Part shown: positions 1 to 11,092 of the stretch, in pieces | How the letters are laid out: each line of letters opens with the position of its first letter | Numbering within the stretch: the first letter of the stretch is position 1 | The notes under the pieces: model-generated | Databases searched by the model: none | What the model was told of the DNA's origin: nothing | The model's input: only the letters and a program-made list of their open reading frames with translations | DNA from: Quercus robur | Taxonomy: Eukaryota; Streptophyta; Magnoliopsida; Fagales; Fagaceae | Direction of reading: 5' to 3' | Length of the DNA stretch: 64,000 bases | Assembly (NCBI RefSeq): GCF_932294415.1 | Contig: NC_065535.1 | Coordinates: 11,440,282 to 11,504,281, forward strand | Program-made: the position numbers and the translations under genes

Positions 1-157
1 ACCCAATAGTGTAGTTTCGCCTTAAATTTTCAAACCGTGTGAGTGTGAACCATGAAAGGTCTATAGAAACATTGAAACAACCAGACTTTAATGAGCTATT
101 AATAGGGGAAAATTACTTACTGTATTATTCAAACTTTACTTTAAAAGTTGTTAAGTT

Positions 158-337
158 TTTTTTTTTTTTTAATTTTTTATTTTATACAAGATAAAAATTC
201 TACTCTAGCCTAATCTAAGTATATATGCGTGTGAAGCTCCCTCTTGGAAACTTGAACCCCGACCCTTACCCCCCACACCCCACAAGTACTTATACTTGTG
301 GAGTGACCATCGCACCAAGGGTGTGCGGTGGTAAGTT
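158..337 (-). mobile_element. tRNA-derived SINE with 11-bp target duplication
   Basis: Read on the minus strand, the element starts near ACCACCGCACACCCTTGG, has an A-box-like stretch (TGGTGCGATGG) and a B-box-like GGGTTCAAGTTTCC, and ends in an A-rich tail, seen as the T-run at about 156-182. The 11-bp sequence GTTGTTAAGTT occurs at 147-157 and again at 338-348, directly flanking the element, as expected for LINE-driven retroposition. It is non-coding; the short reading frame across it has no known counterpart. The class is well supported, the family name is not known to me. Confidence 0.75.
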
Positions 338-348
338 GTTGTTAAGTT

Positions 349-730
349 ATTGTTGTTGCTATTTTGCTAATTTATTGATTGACACTAATAAGAAAAAATT
401 AAATCCAATTATCAACATTTAAAAATTAATGTTGGAGCTCCAAACTTGGGAATTGCATTAAAAGAGTGGGAAAGAGAAAAGGGAAAGTAGGAACAAATGA
501 CAACAAATCCCATGACTGTGGGGAATTAATTTCTAATTACAATACGTTGAAACAAATATCTTATACCCTTAAATACATTAATTGCTTTCCATTTAAACAA
601 ATTTATTTATTTTAATTGCTTGAAGAATGGTAGACTTAATAAGGAATACTTCAAATAATTTTAATTGCAAGACCCTAGGACTTGGTTCTGCAGCTGTCAT
701 TGAAAATTCAAATTTTAAATTTTGGATGCA
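349..730. other. AT-rich intergenic stretch, nothing recognised
   Basis: AT-rich sequence between the SINE and the first LINE remnant. I see no coding frame, RNA gene or inverted repeat. Confidence 0.5.
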
Positions 731-732
731 TG

Positions 733-3023
733 AATTTGTTGGTGGATGATGATGCCTAGCGGCTTACGGGTTTTTATGGGGACCCTGAGATCGCCAGCCG
801 GGAAACTCCTGGTCATTACTTAGAGTTTTAAGTAGTCGGTTCAATTTGCCTTGGGTTTGTTTAGGTGATTTTAATGAAATTTTGTTTGCTAATAAGAAAC
901 AAGGATGGCTGGATAGACCGAAGAGACAAATGCAAGGGTTTCGTGATGCTTTTGATTTTTGCTAGTTGAAGGATTTGGGATTCACTAGGTTCCCATTTAC
1001 ATACTGTAACAGACGGCTTGGATACCAGAATGTGTGGATTTGGTTGGATAGAGGAGTGGCTCTGATAGAGTGGATTTTGAGGTTGCCATCATCCCGAATT
1101 CATCACTTGGATGCATTCCATTTTGACCACAAACCAATTCTTCTATGTTCGAATTTTGAATATAGTCGATTTTATAAAAAAGGGCGGCCTTTTTGCTTTG
1201 AAGCTATGTGGTTGAAGGAGAGCTCCTGCGAAGAGGTCATTCGTGAGGCTTGGGGGGATGGGCAACAACCTGTCACGGCTTGGGCTTTTAACAAAAAAAA
1301 AATTTCTTGCCAAGATAACCTTAGAGTGTGGAATCTGGAAAAGTTTGGCCATGTCCAATACTCATTAAGGAAAAAAAGGGCAGATTTTAAGGCAGCTAAA
1401 GAAGTCAGCTAGCTTGAATTCAAGCTCTAAGAGATGAAATTCTACTACTACAGTCTATTGAGGAGTGCATATGGAAGCAAAGGTCAAGAAATACCTGGCT
1501 TAAAGAAGGGGATAAAAATACAAAGTTTTTCCACAGCAGAGCTAATTAAAGGAATCGATGTAACTTGATATCAGGATTAGAGGATGAGTCTGGCAACTGG
1601 GTGGAGGATGAGGCCGAATTAGGTAGAGTGGTGGAGGAGTACTTTATAACACTTTTTCAGTTCCAATCCTTCTGGGGCTGATGGCGTTTTAAATGGTATT
1701 TAGCATTCGGTGGTGGATGATTCAAGCTCTCTTATGGATGGGGAGTTCCATGCTAGTGAAGTTCAACAAGCTCTTAATCAGATGGCCCCACTCACTACAC
1801 CAGGTCCTGATGGTATGTCCCCTATTTTTTCAAATCTTCATGGCATATTGTGGGTGCAGATGTCACGACTATTGTGCTTCGGGCGCTGAATTCAGGTAGC
1901 GTTCCTAAGTCCACTAATACTACCTTCATCTCTCTTATTCCAAAGATAAAAAAAATCCTAAGAAAGTCTCTGATTTCAGGCCTATTAGTTTATGCAATGT
2001 CATTTATAAACTAACTGTTAAAGTGGTGGCTAATCGCTTGAAAAAGTTCTTGGCTAAATCTATCCCAGATTCTTAAAATTCTTTTCTATCAGGGCGTTTA
2101 ATCACTGATAACATTCTTGTGGCATTTGAGACTCTTCATTATCTTAAAAGGAAGACATAAGGGAAGTTAGGGTATATGGCTCTTAAGCTTGACATGAGTA
2201 AAGCCTATGATCGGGTGGAGTGGAGCTTCTTAGAGAAATTAATGCATCACCTGAGGCTTGAAGAGAGGATGATCAAAGTCATTATGTTGTGTCTGAAATC
2301 TATGTCCTTTTCAATGCTTCTTAATGGGCAATCGTTGGGGAATATTAAACCCTCAAGGGGTCTTTGTCAAGGTGATCATTTATCTCCCTATTTGTTTGTA
2401 ATGTGTGCTATGGGCTTGCAAAGTTTAATATAAAAGGCTGCGGTGGATAGGATTATTAAGGGTGTGGCTATTTACAGGAATGATCCTCGAGTTTCCTATT
2501 TATTCTTTACGGATGATAATGTGTTTTTTTGTTGTGCAACGGAAGGTGAATGTCAAAAGGTTCTCGATATTTTGGCAATTTATGAAAGAGGTTCAAGTCA
2601 GAAAATAAATCGGGAGAAGACTAATATATTCTTTAGCACAAACACTCCTCAATTAGTCCAATCCCAAATTCAACACCTACTGGGGGTCCCGGGAATAAGG
2701 CAGTATGAAACATATTTGGGTTTACCAGCTTTAGTGGGGCGAGCGAAAAAGAGAAGTTTCATTTATCTAAAAGAACGGTTTGGAAGAAATTACAAGGTTG
2801 GAAGGAAAGGTTGCTATCTCAAGCAGGTAGGGAAGTGCTCCTTAAGTTGGTTATCCAAGCAATCCCGATATATACAATGAGTTGTTTCAAAATCCCAAGA
2901 GGTTTGATCAAAGAATTGGAAGTTCTTATCTGCAAATTTTGGTGGGGGTATAATGGTGAGTTGAGGAAGGTCCATTGGGTTAGTTGGGAGAGGTTATGCA
3001 AAGATAAAGAATTGGGTGGATTG
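733..3023 (+). pseudogene. LINE ORF2 remnant: endonuclease and reverse transcriptase
   Basis: In broken frames one reads endonuclease motifs (WRLTGFYG near 745; LGDFNEILF near 855-885; the FDHKPILL end near 1125) and reverse transcriptase motifs: PLTTPGPDGM near 1790-1820, [12 protein letters not shown] near 1975-2010, MALKLDMSKAYDRVEW at 2176-2223 and a GLCQGDHLSPYLF block near 2359-2397. The catalytic box is FTDD (about 2503-2514) in place of the usual FADD, so the two metal-binding aspartates are kept but the alanine is threonine. Stops (for example at 963 and 2431) and a frameshift near 2800 separate the pieces. The domain breaks off at GGL (3015-3023), where the solo LTR entered. Confidence 0.85.
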
Positions 3024-4423
3024 TGTTGTGAAATTTTAAAATACTCGCAAGTGTACAAACCGTACCAAAGTATAGTTTGACAAGAACGAGGTCAAACCCA
3101 CAGGGACTTGAATGAACATAGGAAAATTAATCCTAATCTAGTTTAATAAAAATTGGTTGTTTGCAATTAAATATACTAAGCAAATATATAATATAAAGCA
3201 GTAAATAGATGTAAACAGTCTAGAGAAATGAATTAAGGTTTTGGAATCTACCTTGTTATTCATATCAGCATATATTTACGATCATTAATTTTTCCCAACT
3301 ATTGCATGATAATCTAGAAATCAACCTTACTATCATGGAAAATATTCTCATTAAAATCCTTGTTTTAAAAATCAAAGGCATATTCTTCTTCGTTTCTTAA
3401 GTATAAAATTAAATCATCAATTGTATCCGTTGATAAAAAAATCACAAGAAATATCCAATTTTATAATCAAGAAATAATAAACCAAGCATTCAGTTAATTA
3501 AGATAAATCCTAAATCATGAGAAAAACATGATTGAACTCATATCTAGAATCCCATCTTAGTCAATTGATATAAAGCAAGAACAATTTAAATCATTAAAGA
3601 ACAACTATTGTGGGAAAAATCAAATCACATAATTACTGATAATCCTTAACAAGGTTTCATCCTCAACCCTAATTATAAATTTAGTCACTCATAGTAATTG
3701 AAAGAAAACACAAAAATAAAATACTAAGCATTAAACTAAACAAATTATTAAAACTAACTATGATGGAAGAAAACCAAAGAGGTAGCCACAACCTATATGT
3801 TTAGCCCCCAGCCCTAGCACTAGCTTCCTCTAAATTTTGCCCTAAAGAGCCTTTAAATAGGTCAAGGAATCCTATTACAAGTTGAATTCCTGTTTGGAGA
3901 AAATCTCAGATTTTTAGGCTTCACTTTACCGACAATTTTGGCCCATTTAACGTCAGAATTCGGACTTTCAGTAAACTACAAAGTTGTAGCCCTTTAAGTT
4001 AAATTTCTAGCCCAACTTGAATCATCTCGATTGGACATCTGAATCAAAATTTATGCCAAAAATACTAACTGATGTGCAGGCTGAAATCTTAATCTGAATT
4101 GGACTTGGATTTGATACAAATTTCATTTGATTCCTTACTCCAATTGGATTTAAATTTAATTGGGTTTACCTTCTTTAACTTCATCATGGCCCTTGTAAAA
4201 GTAAAGTCCATTAGTTTTCTTCTTTGCACAAATCCACTTATTTAATTTCATTCTCCTACAAAAGACAAATTCTCGCAATAAAATTCAATTAAGCACAAAA
4301 TTAATTATTTAGCATTATTCTAAAACCAAATATAAAATGCATGAATTAACTCAAAATAAGTATGATAATGCTTTCTAACAATGATATAAATATGCAAAAT
4401 TAAGCTATTATCAATGCACATTA
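3024..4423 (-). mobile_element. Solo LTR inserted in the LINE reverse transcriptase
   Basis: About 1.4 kb of AT-rich non-coding DNA interrupts the LINE. GATTG lies immediately before it (3019-3023) and after it (4424-4428). Removing the insert and one GATTG copy restores an unbroken LINE reading, ELGG-LGFKEIEK. The plus-strand left end is TGTTGTGAAATTTT followed by ACTCGCAAGTGTACAAACCG; the right end is GCTATTATCAATGCACA plus TTA. I recall the ACTCGCAAGTG..ACCCACAGGGA stretch from the 3' ends of plant Ty3-type LTRs read in reverse, so I place the element on the minus strand; this assignment is from memory. No gag or pol remains, so a solo LTR is likeliest. The three bases beyond CA at the right end are unexplained. 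Confidence 0.65.
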
Positions 4424-5940
4424 GATTGGGATTCAAAGAAATTGAGAAAGTTAATGAGGCTCTCCTAGCAAAGCAAGTGTGGTGAATGATGAACAACCTG
4501 GATTCTCTTTGTTTTAGGGTATTTAAAGCTCGTTTCTTCCCAAACTGCTCCATTCTTGAAGCTAAGGATTCTATTACGGGATACTATGCTTGGAAGAGCA
4601 TCCTCAGTGCTAGAGACGTCATCTGGAAGGGCATGGTATGGCAGATTGGTAATGGGCAATCAGTCAGGATTAAGGAAGATAAATGCCTCCCGGTGAAGCC
4701 TGGTAGTTTGACTATTTCACCTCTCCCATTAGTCCCCCCTGACACAAAGGTGAGCTCCCTCATTAACCTGGTTCTAGGAGTGTGGAAATCTGGTGATGTG
4801 AAGCAGGTTTTTCTCCCCCAGGAAGCATTGATGATTTTGGGAATCCCACTGAGTCCTAGAGGCCCCCCTGACCGAGTAATTTGGGCACATACACAGTCCG
4901 GATTTTTTACAACAAAAAGTGCTTATAAGTTGTTGGTTAACTCAAGCACAGCTGGCAGTGCAGGTAGCTCAGTTTTGGACCCCCAAAAAAGATTCTGGGG
5001 AGGAGTTTGGCAACTGCGGGTTCCTGAAAAAATCAAGCATTTCATGTGGAAAGCGTGCAATAATGCTCTGCCCACGAAATGTAATCTGGCCCGGAGACAG
5101 ATCACAGCAACTGATGCTTGCGAGTTCTGCAATGATCACCCAGAAGATGTATTGCACGCTCTTTGGCGTTGCAAAGAAGTGGAGTCGGTGTATTCCACTG
5201 GTCCCAGACGGCAATATCTCCCCCTCCCCTTAACTTCTGTGATTTATTTGACAGGTTTTTACAGGTGCACGAGGACTATAGGAAGGAATTCTTTGCTCTC
5301 ATTGCTTGGTGCCTATGGAATAGATGTAATTCCATCCATTTTGGTAGGCCTTCTCACCCTCTGTCTTAGATTGGTACCATGGCGGGTTCATTGCTCCAGG
5401 AGTTTCTGGCGGTGCAAGAGGTTGAGCCCGAAAAACCTCGACGTGTGCTGCTGCATCAGTGGCGTCCCCCTGAGTTAGATGTCCATAAAGTTAATTTTGA
5501 TGCGGCGGTCTTCAAAGCTTCGAATTCTGCTGGAATAGGCGTGGTGGTCCGTGACTGGTGTGGTATGGTGGTGGGAGCTCTCTCGATGCCAATCCCGTTA
5601 TCCAATTTGGTTGCTGATTTGGAAGCCCTTGCTTGCCACCATGCTGTCCAATTTGCTGGTGATCTTGGTCTTCACAGAGTTTTCTTTCGAAGGGGATTCG
5701 ATAATAGTTATTAACGCGGTCTCTCAAAGAAATGCAGCGTTATCTTCATTTGGAAACATCGTGGATGATATCCGATGTTGCTTCTTCTTTTCTGTTTTAT
5801 GAGTTTATTCATGTGCACTGTACTGGAAATTTTGTGGCTGATGCTTTAGCGAAAAAAGCTAAGAATTTTGTTTCTTATCAGGTCTGGTTGGAGGAGCTTC
5901 CTAAAGACATTGCTCCTCTAGCAGATTTTGATGTCCATTA
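4424..5940 (+). pseudogene. LINE ORF2 remnant: zinc-binding region and RNase H
   Basis: The frame resumes as LGFKEIEKVNEALLAKQVW, then stops once before a 330-codon open frame (4486-5478). This carries the typical post-RT region: WKSILSARDVIWKGMVWQIGNGQSVRI, the IWAHTQSGFFTTKSAYKLL motif, and the zinc-binding part CEFCNDHPEDVLHALWRC (about 5119-5172). RNase H follows in other frames from about 5440: VNFDAAVFKASNSAGIGVVVRDWCG with its first catalytic aspartate, then EGDSIIVINA after a frameshift near 5690, and HVHCTGNFVADALAKKA near 5815-5860. Frameshifts near 5170-5380, 5690 and 5790 break the enzyme. Confidence 0.8.
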
Positions 5941-6108
5941 GTTTCTGTTTCTTAATATATTCCCAGGCCAATGGTCTGGTTTCTCCACAAAAAAAAAAAA
6001 AATAAAGGTTGCTAGTTTATTTCCTAACAAATATCATGAAAGGAAAATGAATTTCTGAACTTTTTATCACTAGCTTGATAATGTTACTGCTGATAATTTT
6101 TAACGGTT

Positions 6109-6126
6109 TAATTTTTTTTGAGAAAC
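6109..6126 (-). mobile_element. Tail-only retroposon insertion (18 bp)
   Basis: The 12-bp sequence TTTTTAACGGTT occurs at 6097-6108 and again at 6127-6138. Between the copies is an 18-bp insert that reads GTTTCTCA followed by A's on the minus strand, like the 3' end of a SINE or LINE plus its poly(A) tail. I interpret it as an extremely 5'-truncated retroposon. The flanking match is perfect and sits outside the T-run. Confidence 0.6.
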
Positions 6127-6138
6127 TTTTTAACGGTT

Positions 6139-6310
6139 AGCATGCGTTTGCCTAATGCGTTTTTGCGTTTTAAATCCTGGGTCTCACGGCACTGTTCACG
6201 GACCAGCCAACTTGTGAAAAACGCAGTAATAAATTTGTTACAGTGTTTTGCGTTTTAAAAATTATTTTACTACAGTATTTTCAGCAAAATAAACAGTATT
6301 CAAATAGACC
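6139..6310. mobile_element. MITE of the GCGTTTTTGCGTTTT / CACTGTTCACGG type
   Basis: The sequence contains GCGTTTTTGCGTTTTAAATC, a CACTGTTCACGGACC block, and AAATTATTTTACTACAGTATTTTCAGCAAAATAA. The same blocks recur at 8561-8850 and, inverted, at 43986-44292, so these are three copies of one non-autonomous DNA-transposon family. The third copy has an 8-bp target duplication, which points to the hAT superfamily. Boundaries here are approximate; I found no clear duplication for this copy. Confidence 0.5.
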
Positions 6311-6676
6311 TTTATATATGGACAAAGAGATTTTATAATGCCTGCAGTTAGTAGTGGTGTGCATGTTGCTCTTTTTTCAAATTTCCATTTAGGAATATAT
6401 GCCGCTATGGCTATGAATCAATTAAAGACTTTTTCAAATTTTCATTTATTTCTATTTTTAATTGCCCGTTTAGGAATTTAATGAGTTTTATGGTCATAAT
6501 TAAATTTATTGTCAAACATTTACATATCATGGATCTATCTCTTTATCTCCGACTCTTTCTTGGAATACATTTGATCCACTCAACCAAAGTTTCATGAGAA
6601 AGCAAAGCAAAACATAAAAATTGAAAAAGGAAGAAAGAAGAAGAACTTTTTCGATCTACCTTATGCTTTTTTCCTT

Positions 6677-6680
<4 letters not shown>
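6311..6680. other. AT-rich non-coding stretch
   Basis: No gene, RNA or repeat recognised between the MITE and the CT microsatellite. Confidence 0.4.

Positions 6681-6770
<90 letters not shown>
6681..6770. repeat. (CT)45 microsatellite
   Basis: Ninety bases of uninterrupted CT dinucleotide. The apparent Leu-Ser-rich reading frame over it is an artefact of the repeat. Uninterrupted tracts of this length are usually highly polymorphic. Confidence 0.98.
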
Positions 6771-6773
<3 letters not shown>

Positions 6774-6837
6774 AGGTTTGTTTCATGTTTGTCTAAAGAA
6801 AAAAAGCAAAGATTTAGTTTATGTGCATTTTTTTATT

Positions 6838-6990
6838 ATCGGGTGGGTCAAGTTGGACCCGAGACTAGCCCAAACCCAAAAAGGACCTGACTTTTTGGCC
6901 CGAACCCAACCCGAACATCTATCCAACCCACCCAATACCCTTCGGGTCGGGTCAGTTCGAGTTGGCCAAGTTTATACTCAGCCCTAATTA
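6838..6990. repeat. Interspersed GGGT/ACCC-rich repeat fragment
   Basis: A patch rich in GGGTGGGTC, CCCGAACCCAACCC and TCGGGTCGGGT motifs that contrasts with the AT-rich surroundings. Such patches are common as old transposon debris in plant genomes. I cannot assign a family. Confidence 0.3.
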
Positions 6991-7690
6991 TTCCCCATTA
7001 GAATAATTTAAAATTCACTTTTGTTTTCATATAAAATTAGTCTTTTGCTGATTTTGTAAGCACGTTGGTTTGCACCATGTCAATGGCAACCCAACATATA
7101 AGAGTATAAAAGGAAAAGAAAATTGATTGCAGCTTAGCTATAATTTGTTAGTAAATGAGTCTTTGCATGTCCAAAAATTTATTCTAGCAGAGATTTTTCA
7201 TTGAGGGGCCTGCACTTTTCAAAACTCAGTATATAATAGGTAGCTAACCTATTATGTTTCTATAATTTTTTTTTTGGGTGAAAGAAAAATTAAATTAAAC
7301 ATAATTAAGTAGTATAAAGTCTAGGATAGGTAACATCTCAAACGTCAGCCAATAACTGAACATGACACCTCACTTTAGGGAAGAGCCTGAACATGACACC
7401 TCACTTTTCCTTATGTTGGCAAAAAGTCCAGTACCTAAATCTCCTCTAATAGATGGGAAGTCAGTTGCTACATACATTGTTCAAACATTTAGGATGGTAA
7501 TTGAAGATTTCGCACTCCATGGTTCTTTTCTTCAGGGATCTTGACAAGACTTTCGTAACAAACACAAAAAAGATACATAAAGAGGAGGGATCTCCAAGCC
7601 TTTGTCCCTTCCCTCCTCTGAAATATCCATAAAATGATAACTTAGTATTTTTAAAATTATAAGATTTAGTTTGTTACTTTTTAAACTTTT
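6991..7690. other. Non-coding stretch with a short direct repeat
   Basis: No gene recognised. TGAACATGACACCTCACTTT occurs twice about 30 bp apart near 7357-7407, a small local duplication. A 60-codon frame over it has no visible domain. Confidence 0.4.
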
Positions 7691-7699
7691 CAAAGTTTA

Positions 7700-8115
7700 G
7701 GGGAAATTACATTTTGTCACTCTAAACTTTACCTCATGTTACACTTTACACCTTAAAATTTTCAAATGCATGTTTTGCACTATAAACTATAACTCGTGTT
7801 ACATTTTGCACCCTACTGTTAAATTTACTGCTAACTTGAATGAAAATTCAAAGTTTAGGGTGCAAAGTGTAAAAAGAGTATAATTTAAGCCGGTAAAGTG
7901 TAATTTATCTTTTATTTTTAAAGCATTGAGGAGATGGGTAATTAGATCTTTTCATGTGGTGTCATGTTTTTTCATCCAAGTTAACAGCAAACTTAACTTA
8001 GAGGTGCAAAGTGTAACAAAGGTCATAGTTTAGGGTGCAAAAAGTATATTAAAAAAATTTAAGGTACAAAGTGTAACATAAGGTATAGTTTAAGATGGTA
8101 AAATGTAATTTTTCC
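7700..8115. mobile_element. 416-bp MULE-like MITE with 9-bp target duplication
   Basis: The left end GGGGAAATTACATTTT matches the reverse complement of the right end AAAATGTAATTTTTCC. The inverted similarity continues inward through TAAACTTTACCTCATGTTACACTTT and its partner near 8055-8095, giving long terminal inverted repeats. CAAAGTTTA is found exactly at both borders (7691-7699 and 8116-8124). A 9-bp duplication with long inverted repeats is the signature of Mutator-like elements. There is no coding capacity. Confidence 0.8.
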
Positions 8116-8124
8116 CAAAGTTTA

Positions 8125-8560
8125 ATTTGTTACTTTTAATCTATAAGGGTCTAATTATATACACTCCTAAATTCTAGGGTTTAAAATGGAAATATATATA
8201 TATATATATATTTGTTAATGAATTTGAGTGATAAACTGATAAGTGATAATAGAGATATTACAGATAAACCTTACAAATTGTACTATTATTTAAGTGGCAT
8301 TAGTCATATTATATTATATTAACACATTAATTTGTTAATTTTTTTATGGTAAAATTTACCATATCTTTAACATTAAAAACATAGTGGTACTCCTTTACCA
8401 ACCCATCTCGCTCACTCTCCATCGTCTTTAATCACAACAATAAAATAAAAATAAAAATAAAAGATAACTTTGAATTTTGAACAGTGGAAAACAGACTCAT
8501 TTGCGTTTAGTTTTCTTTTGTTTATTATTATTATTTTCAGCGTTGGATAGTGCATTAGTG
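8125..8560. other. AT-rich non-coding stretch
   Basis: Contains a short (TA)n run near 8190 and nothing else I can name. Confidence 0.4.
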
Positions 8561-8850
8561 TGTGTTTGGATTCCACGTCTGCGTTACGTTTCTGAAGCTG
8601 CATTTTTTTTTTCACGCGTTTTGGAGTAATGCAGTTACTATTTATTAAACAGTAACAGCAAATGTTGACTTTCAACAGTAAACAGTATATACATGCACTA
8701 TTCACAGACCCACAAATTACACTTTTCAACAATTTTTTTATTAAAAATGGATCCCATGATACTATTCACACATTTAAAAATTATTTTACTATAGTGTTTT
8801 CAGTTTTCAATTTTTAGTTTCAGCAAAATAAGTTCTATCCAAACAGAACC
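8561..8850. mobile_element. hAT-like MITE, same family as 43986-44292
   Basis: Begins TGTGTTTGGATTC and ends TTCTATCCAAACAGAACC, so the ends are inverted repeats around GTTTGGAT / ATCCAAAC. Inside are ACTATTCACAGACCC and AAAATTATTTTACTATAGTG blocks shared with the other two copies. The termini are clear within a few bases; a target duplication is not. Confidence 0.55.
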
Positions 8851-9466
8851 TTAGTTTTTCCTGCACAGAACTACAAAATGTGTATATATATAATAGACCT
8901 AGATGTACATGGGCATTGTTGGAGCCGACTGCCGAGTGACCTAAAATATACCAAAGAGAAAAATGGCGGAATATATTTTAGTAGATTTGGTCAACAAATT
9001 GTTTGATCTGGTCTAGAAGGTGTGCAGAGAATTTAAAAGCCTAAGTAAAGAAGTTGAAGAAACTAAACGTGAACTGAAGCATATTTAGGCTTTTACACAC
9101 CTAGTGTGTATATATATATATAACCAAGTTACTAGTATTTTTGAACCTGAAAATCCCAGAATAAAAACTTTGTTAGTATTAGGTTCTAAGAACTTTGTAG
9201 GATTTGTATGTGCTGTCATACAAAGAGTGATCAACGGCGTCAATACCTCAAAAAAGCTTTGGTATAAGCTGAATTTTAACTTCTTTTTCCCTATCCATTT
9301 TACATCCCCCACAAATGACCACAACCATACACACACTTAGCTTATCCATCATGATAAAGATAACAAAAGCATGACGGCAAATCCTTCCAAAAATGATAAT
9401 ACAATAATTCTACACAACTTTAAATTTAAATCCGCACAATGCTGAATCAGAAAGATGAGAAAAGAC
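8851..9466. other. Intergenic stretch downstream of the V-ATPase gene
   Basis: No coding frame with a recognisable domain. Short reading frames on both strands near 9085-9340 overlap each other and look accidental. A (TA)n run lies near 9108-9122. Confidence 0.4.
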
Positions 9467-9472
9467 TTTATT
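9467..9472 (-). promoter_or_regulatory. Probable poly(A) signal of the V-ATPase subunit c gene
   Basis: TTTATT on the plus strand is AATAAA on the coding strand, about 200 nt after the stop codon at 9670-9672, a normal 3' UTR distance. Confidence 0.45.
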
Positions 9473-9669
9473 AAAATTTAAGAGTAGAAACTAATTTCTA
9501 ATTCTATATCCTATCACCATAGCAAGGAAACTTCCTAAAACATATATTGGTAAAACAATTGCACTCACCCACAAGAATCTCTAGTAAAAAATAAAAACAC
9601 TTCCCAATTAATAGCAATAAACCGCACAACCACAACCACAACCACCAAGCAGAATGTGCTCTCTCAGAT

Positions 9670-10891
9670 TCAGTCAGCTCTGGACTGACCAGCTCGGGAA
9701 GAAAGGATGATGCCAACAATGAGACCATAGAGAGCCAGTGCTTCGGCAAAAATAAGAATAAGAATCATCCCAACAAAAAGCTTTGGCTGTTGTGCATTGG
9801 CTCTGCATAAAACATATACAAGGCATTTGAGCTATTAAGCTATTATATATGCTATTATTAGCAAGGCATTTGGGAATAGGAATCACCCCAAAACCTATTA
9901 ATCTGATTGAAAGATGTCAATTTAATCACTCAAACCATTATTCAAACAATTATAAGCAAAATTCTCATTTAAGTGAATAGAATAGACCAGTTAACTAAGG
10001 AAGAAGATTTATTTTATTTTACTCTTTTCATTTTTTTTTAAAAGGTCAGCAAGAACACTTGTGGCGTGTTTGGATGGTAGAATTTGGATTTGGGTTATTA
10101 AAATCCAAATAAATTGTTTGGATAGTTTACAAAAGGTCAAGAATTTGGATTTGACAAATCCACCAAAGATTTTAAACCTTAAAATCCTATAGAATTTTAG
10201 AAATTCATATGACATACTTAAATATTTATGAATTTGGAATTAAGGCATTTCAGACCTATTATTTTAGAATTCAAATCCAAATTCAAGTATCCAAACGCAA
10301 CCTTAGATCATTCAGTTCTCCATTATTATGCGTTAATCAAAACTGGAAAGACTCACCACCGATCACCACCCATATCCAAATGTTAACAAAAATCAAAATC
10401 AGAAGTAGAAGAATCAAATATAACTTGCAATTTAGGTGTTGGAACATGAGTTGAGGAACAAGATGGAATTTCCATATATACCCGAACAAGTAAATCATGC
10501 AACAAAACAAAAAACATATATGAAAAACGAAATGCTAAAGAAGATCAACAATGCGCAAGTAAATATAAATTTGTATATGGGGTTATAGATATTATAGGGT
10601 ACCTGACACCAGCGTCACCGACGATACCAATAGCCATACCAGCAGAAAGGCCAGCGAGGCCACAAGAGAGACCAGAAGAGAGATGGGCATAGCCATCGAA
10701 GAGGTAATAGGATTTAGCCTTTGGGTTAATCCCTGTGCTGATAATCACAGCAATGATGAGACCGTATATACCCAACACACCAGCCATGACCACCGGCACG
10801 ATCGACTTCATCACCAGCTCTGGCCTCATCACACCCATCGACGCCACCCCAACTCCGCTCTTCGCCGTTCCGTACGCCGCTCCCATACCTG

Positions 10892-10923
<32 letters not shown>

Positions 10924-11092
10924 ACAAAGTCACCCGATCAATACCATACCCGATGAGATCCGCATCCACAGAACCCGAATTGTAAGATATTGAAATTTTT
11001 TTATTACAGGAGAAGACTAAGGCGGCAGCAGCGCCGAGGAAGCCAAAGAATGGGGCTGTTTCATCGCCGCTGAAAGTTGATGAAGAAGACAT
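9670..11092 (-). CDS. VHA-c: V-type proton ATPase 16-kDa proteolipid subunit c
   Basis: The subunit forms the rotating, proton-carrying c-ring of the Vo sector of the vacuolar H+-ATPase in tonoplast, Golgi and endosomal membranes. Exons on the minus strand are 11092-11008, 10888-10603 and 9802-9670, each bounded by GT-AG; the joined frame is 504 bp, 167 aa, the normal family length. The start [21 protein letters not shown] matches the conserved plant N-terminus. The hydrophobic helices, the [20 protein letters not shown] loop, [22 protein letters not shown], and the last helix [19 protein letters not shown] with its proton-carrying glutamate are all visible; it ends [10 protein letters not shown]. 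Intron 1 holds a 29-base homopolymer (10892-10920, poly-T on the coding strand) and intron 2 a MITE. The protein looks fully functional. Plants carry several near-identical copies, so the paralogue number cannot be told. Confidence 0.97.
10063..10306. mobile_element. MITE in intron 2 of the V-ATPase gene
   Basis: Left end GGCGTGTTTGGATGG..AGAATTTGGATTT is roughly the reverse complement of the right end AAATCCAAATTCAAGTATCCAAACGCAACC. It is AT-rich, about 245 bp, and non-coding. No clear target duplication was found, so superfamily and exact ends are open. Confidence 0.5.

Larger units (their letters stand above)
733..6002 (+). mobile_element. Decayed L1-type LINE with RNase H, split by a solo LTR
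   Basis: A non-LTR retrotransposon whose ORF2 domains run in order: apurinic-type endonuclease (from about 733), reverse transcriptase (1690-3023), reverse-transcriptase zinc-binding region (4429-5230), RNase H (5379-5940), short 3' UTR and a 14-base A-run at 5989-6002. The 5' end is missing: there is no ORF1 and the endonuclease starts part way through. A 1.4-kb solo LTR interrupts it at 3024-4423. Many stops and frameshifts make it inactive. I could not find a convincing target-site duplication, so the left boundary is approximate. Confidence 0.85.

Noticed and set aside
6621-6890. Leu-Ser-rich 89-codon protein
   Set aside because: Produced by the (CT)45 microsatellite.
10545-10886. A 113-aa truncated proteolipid
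   Set aside because: It is exon 2 of the V-ATPase subunit c gene read into intron 2; exons 1 and 3 complete the normal 167-aa protein.
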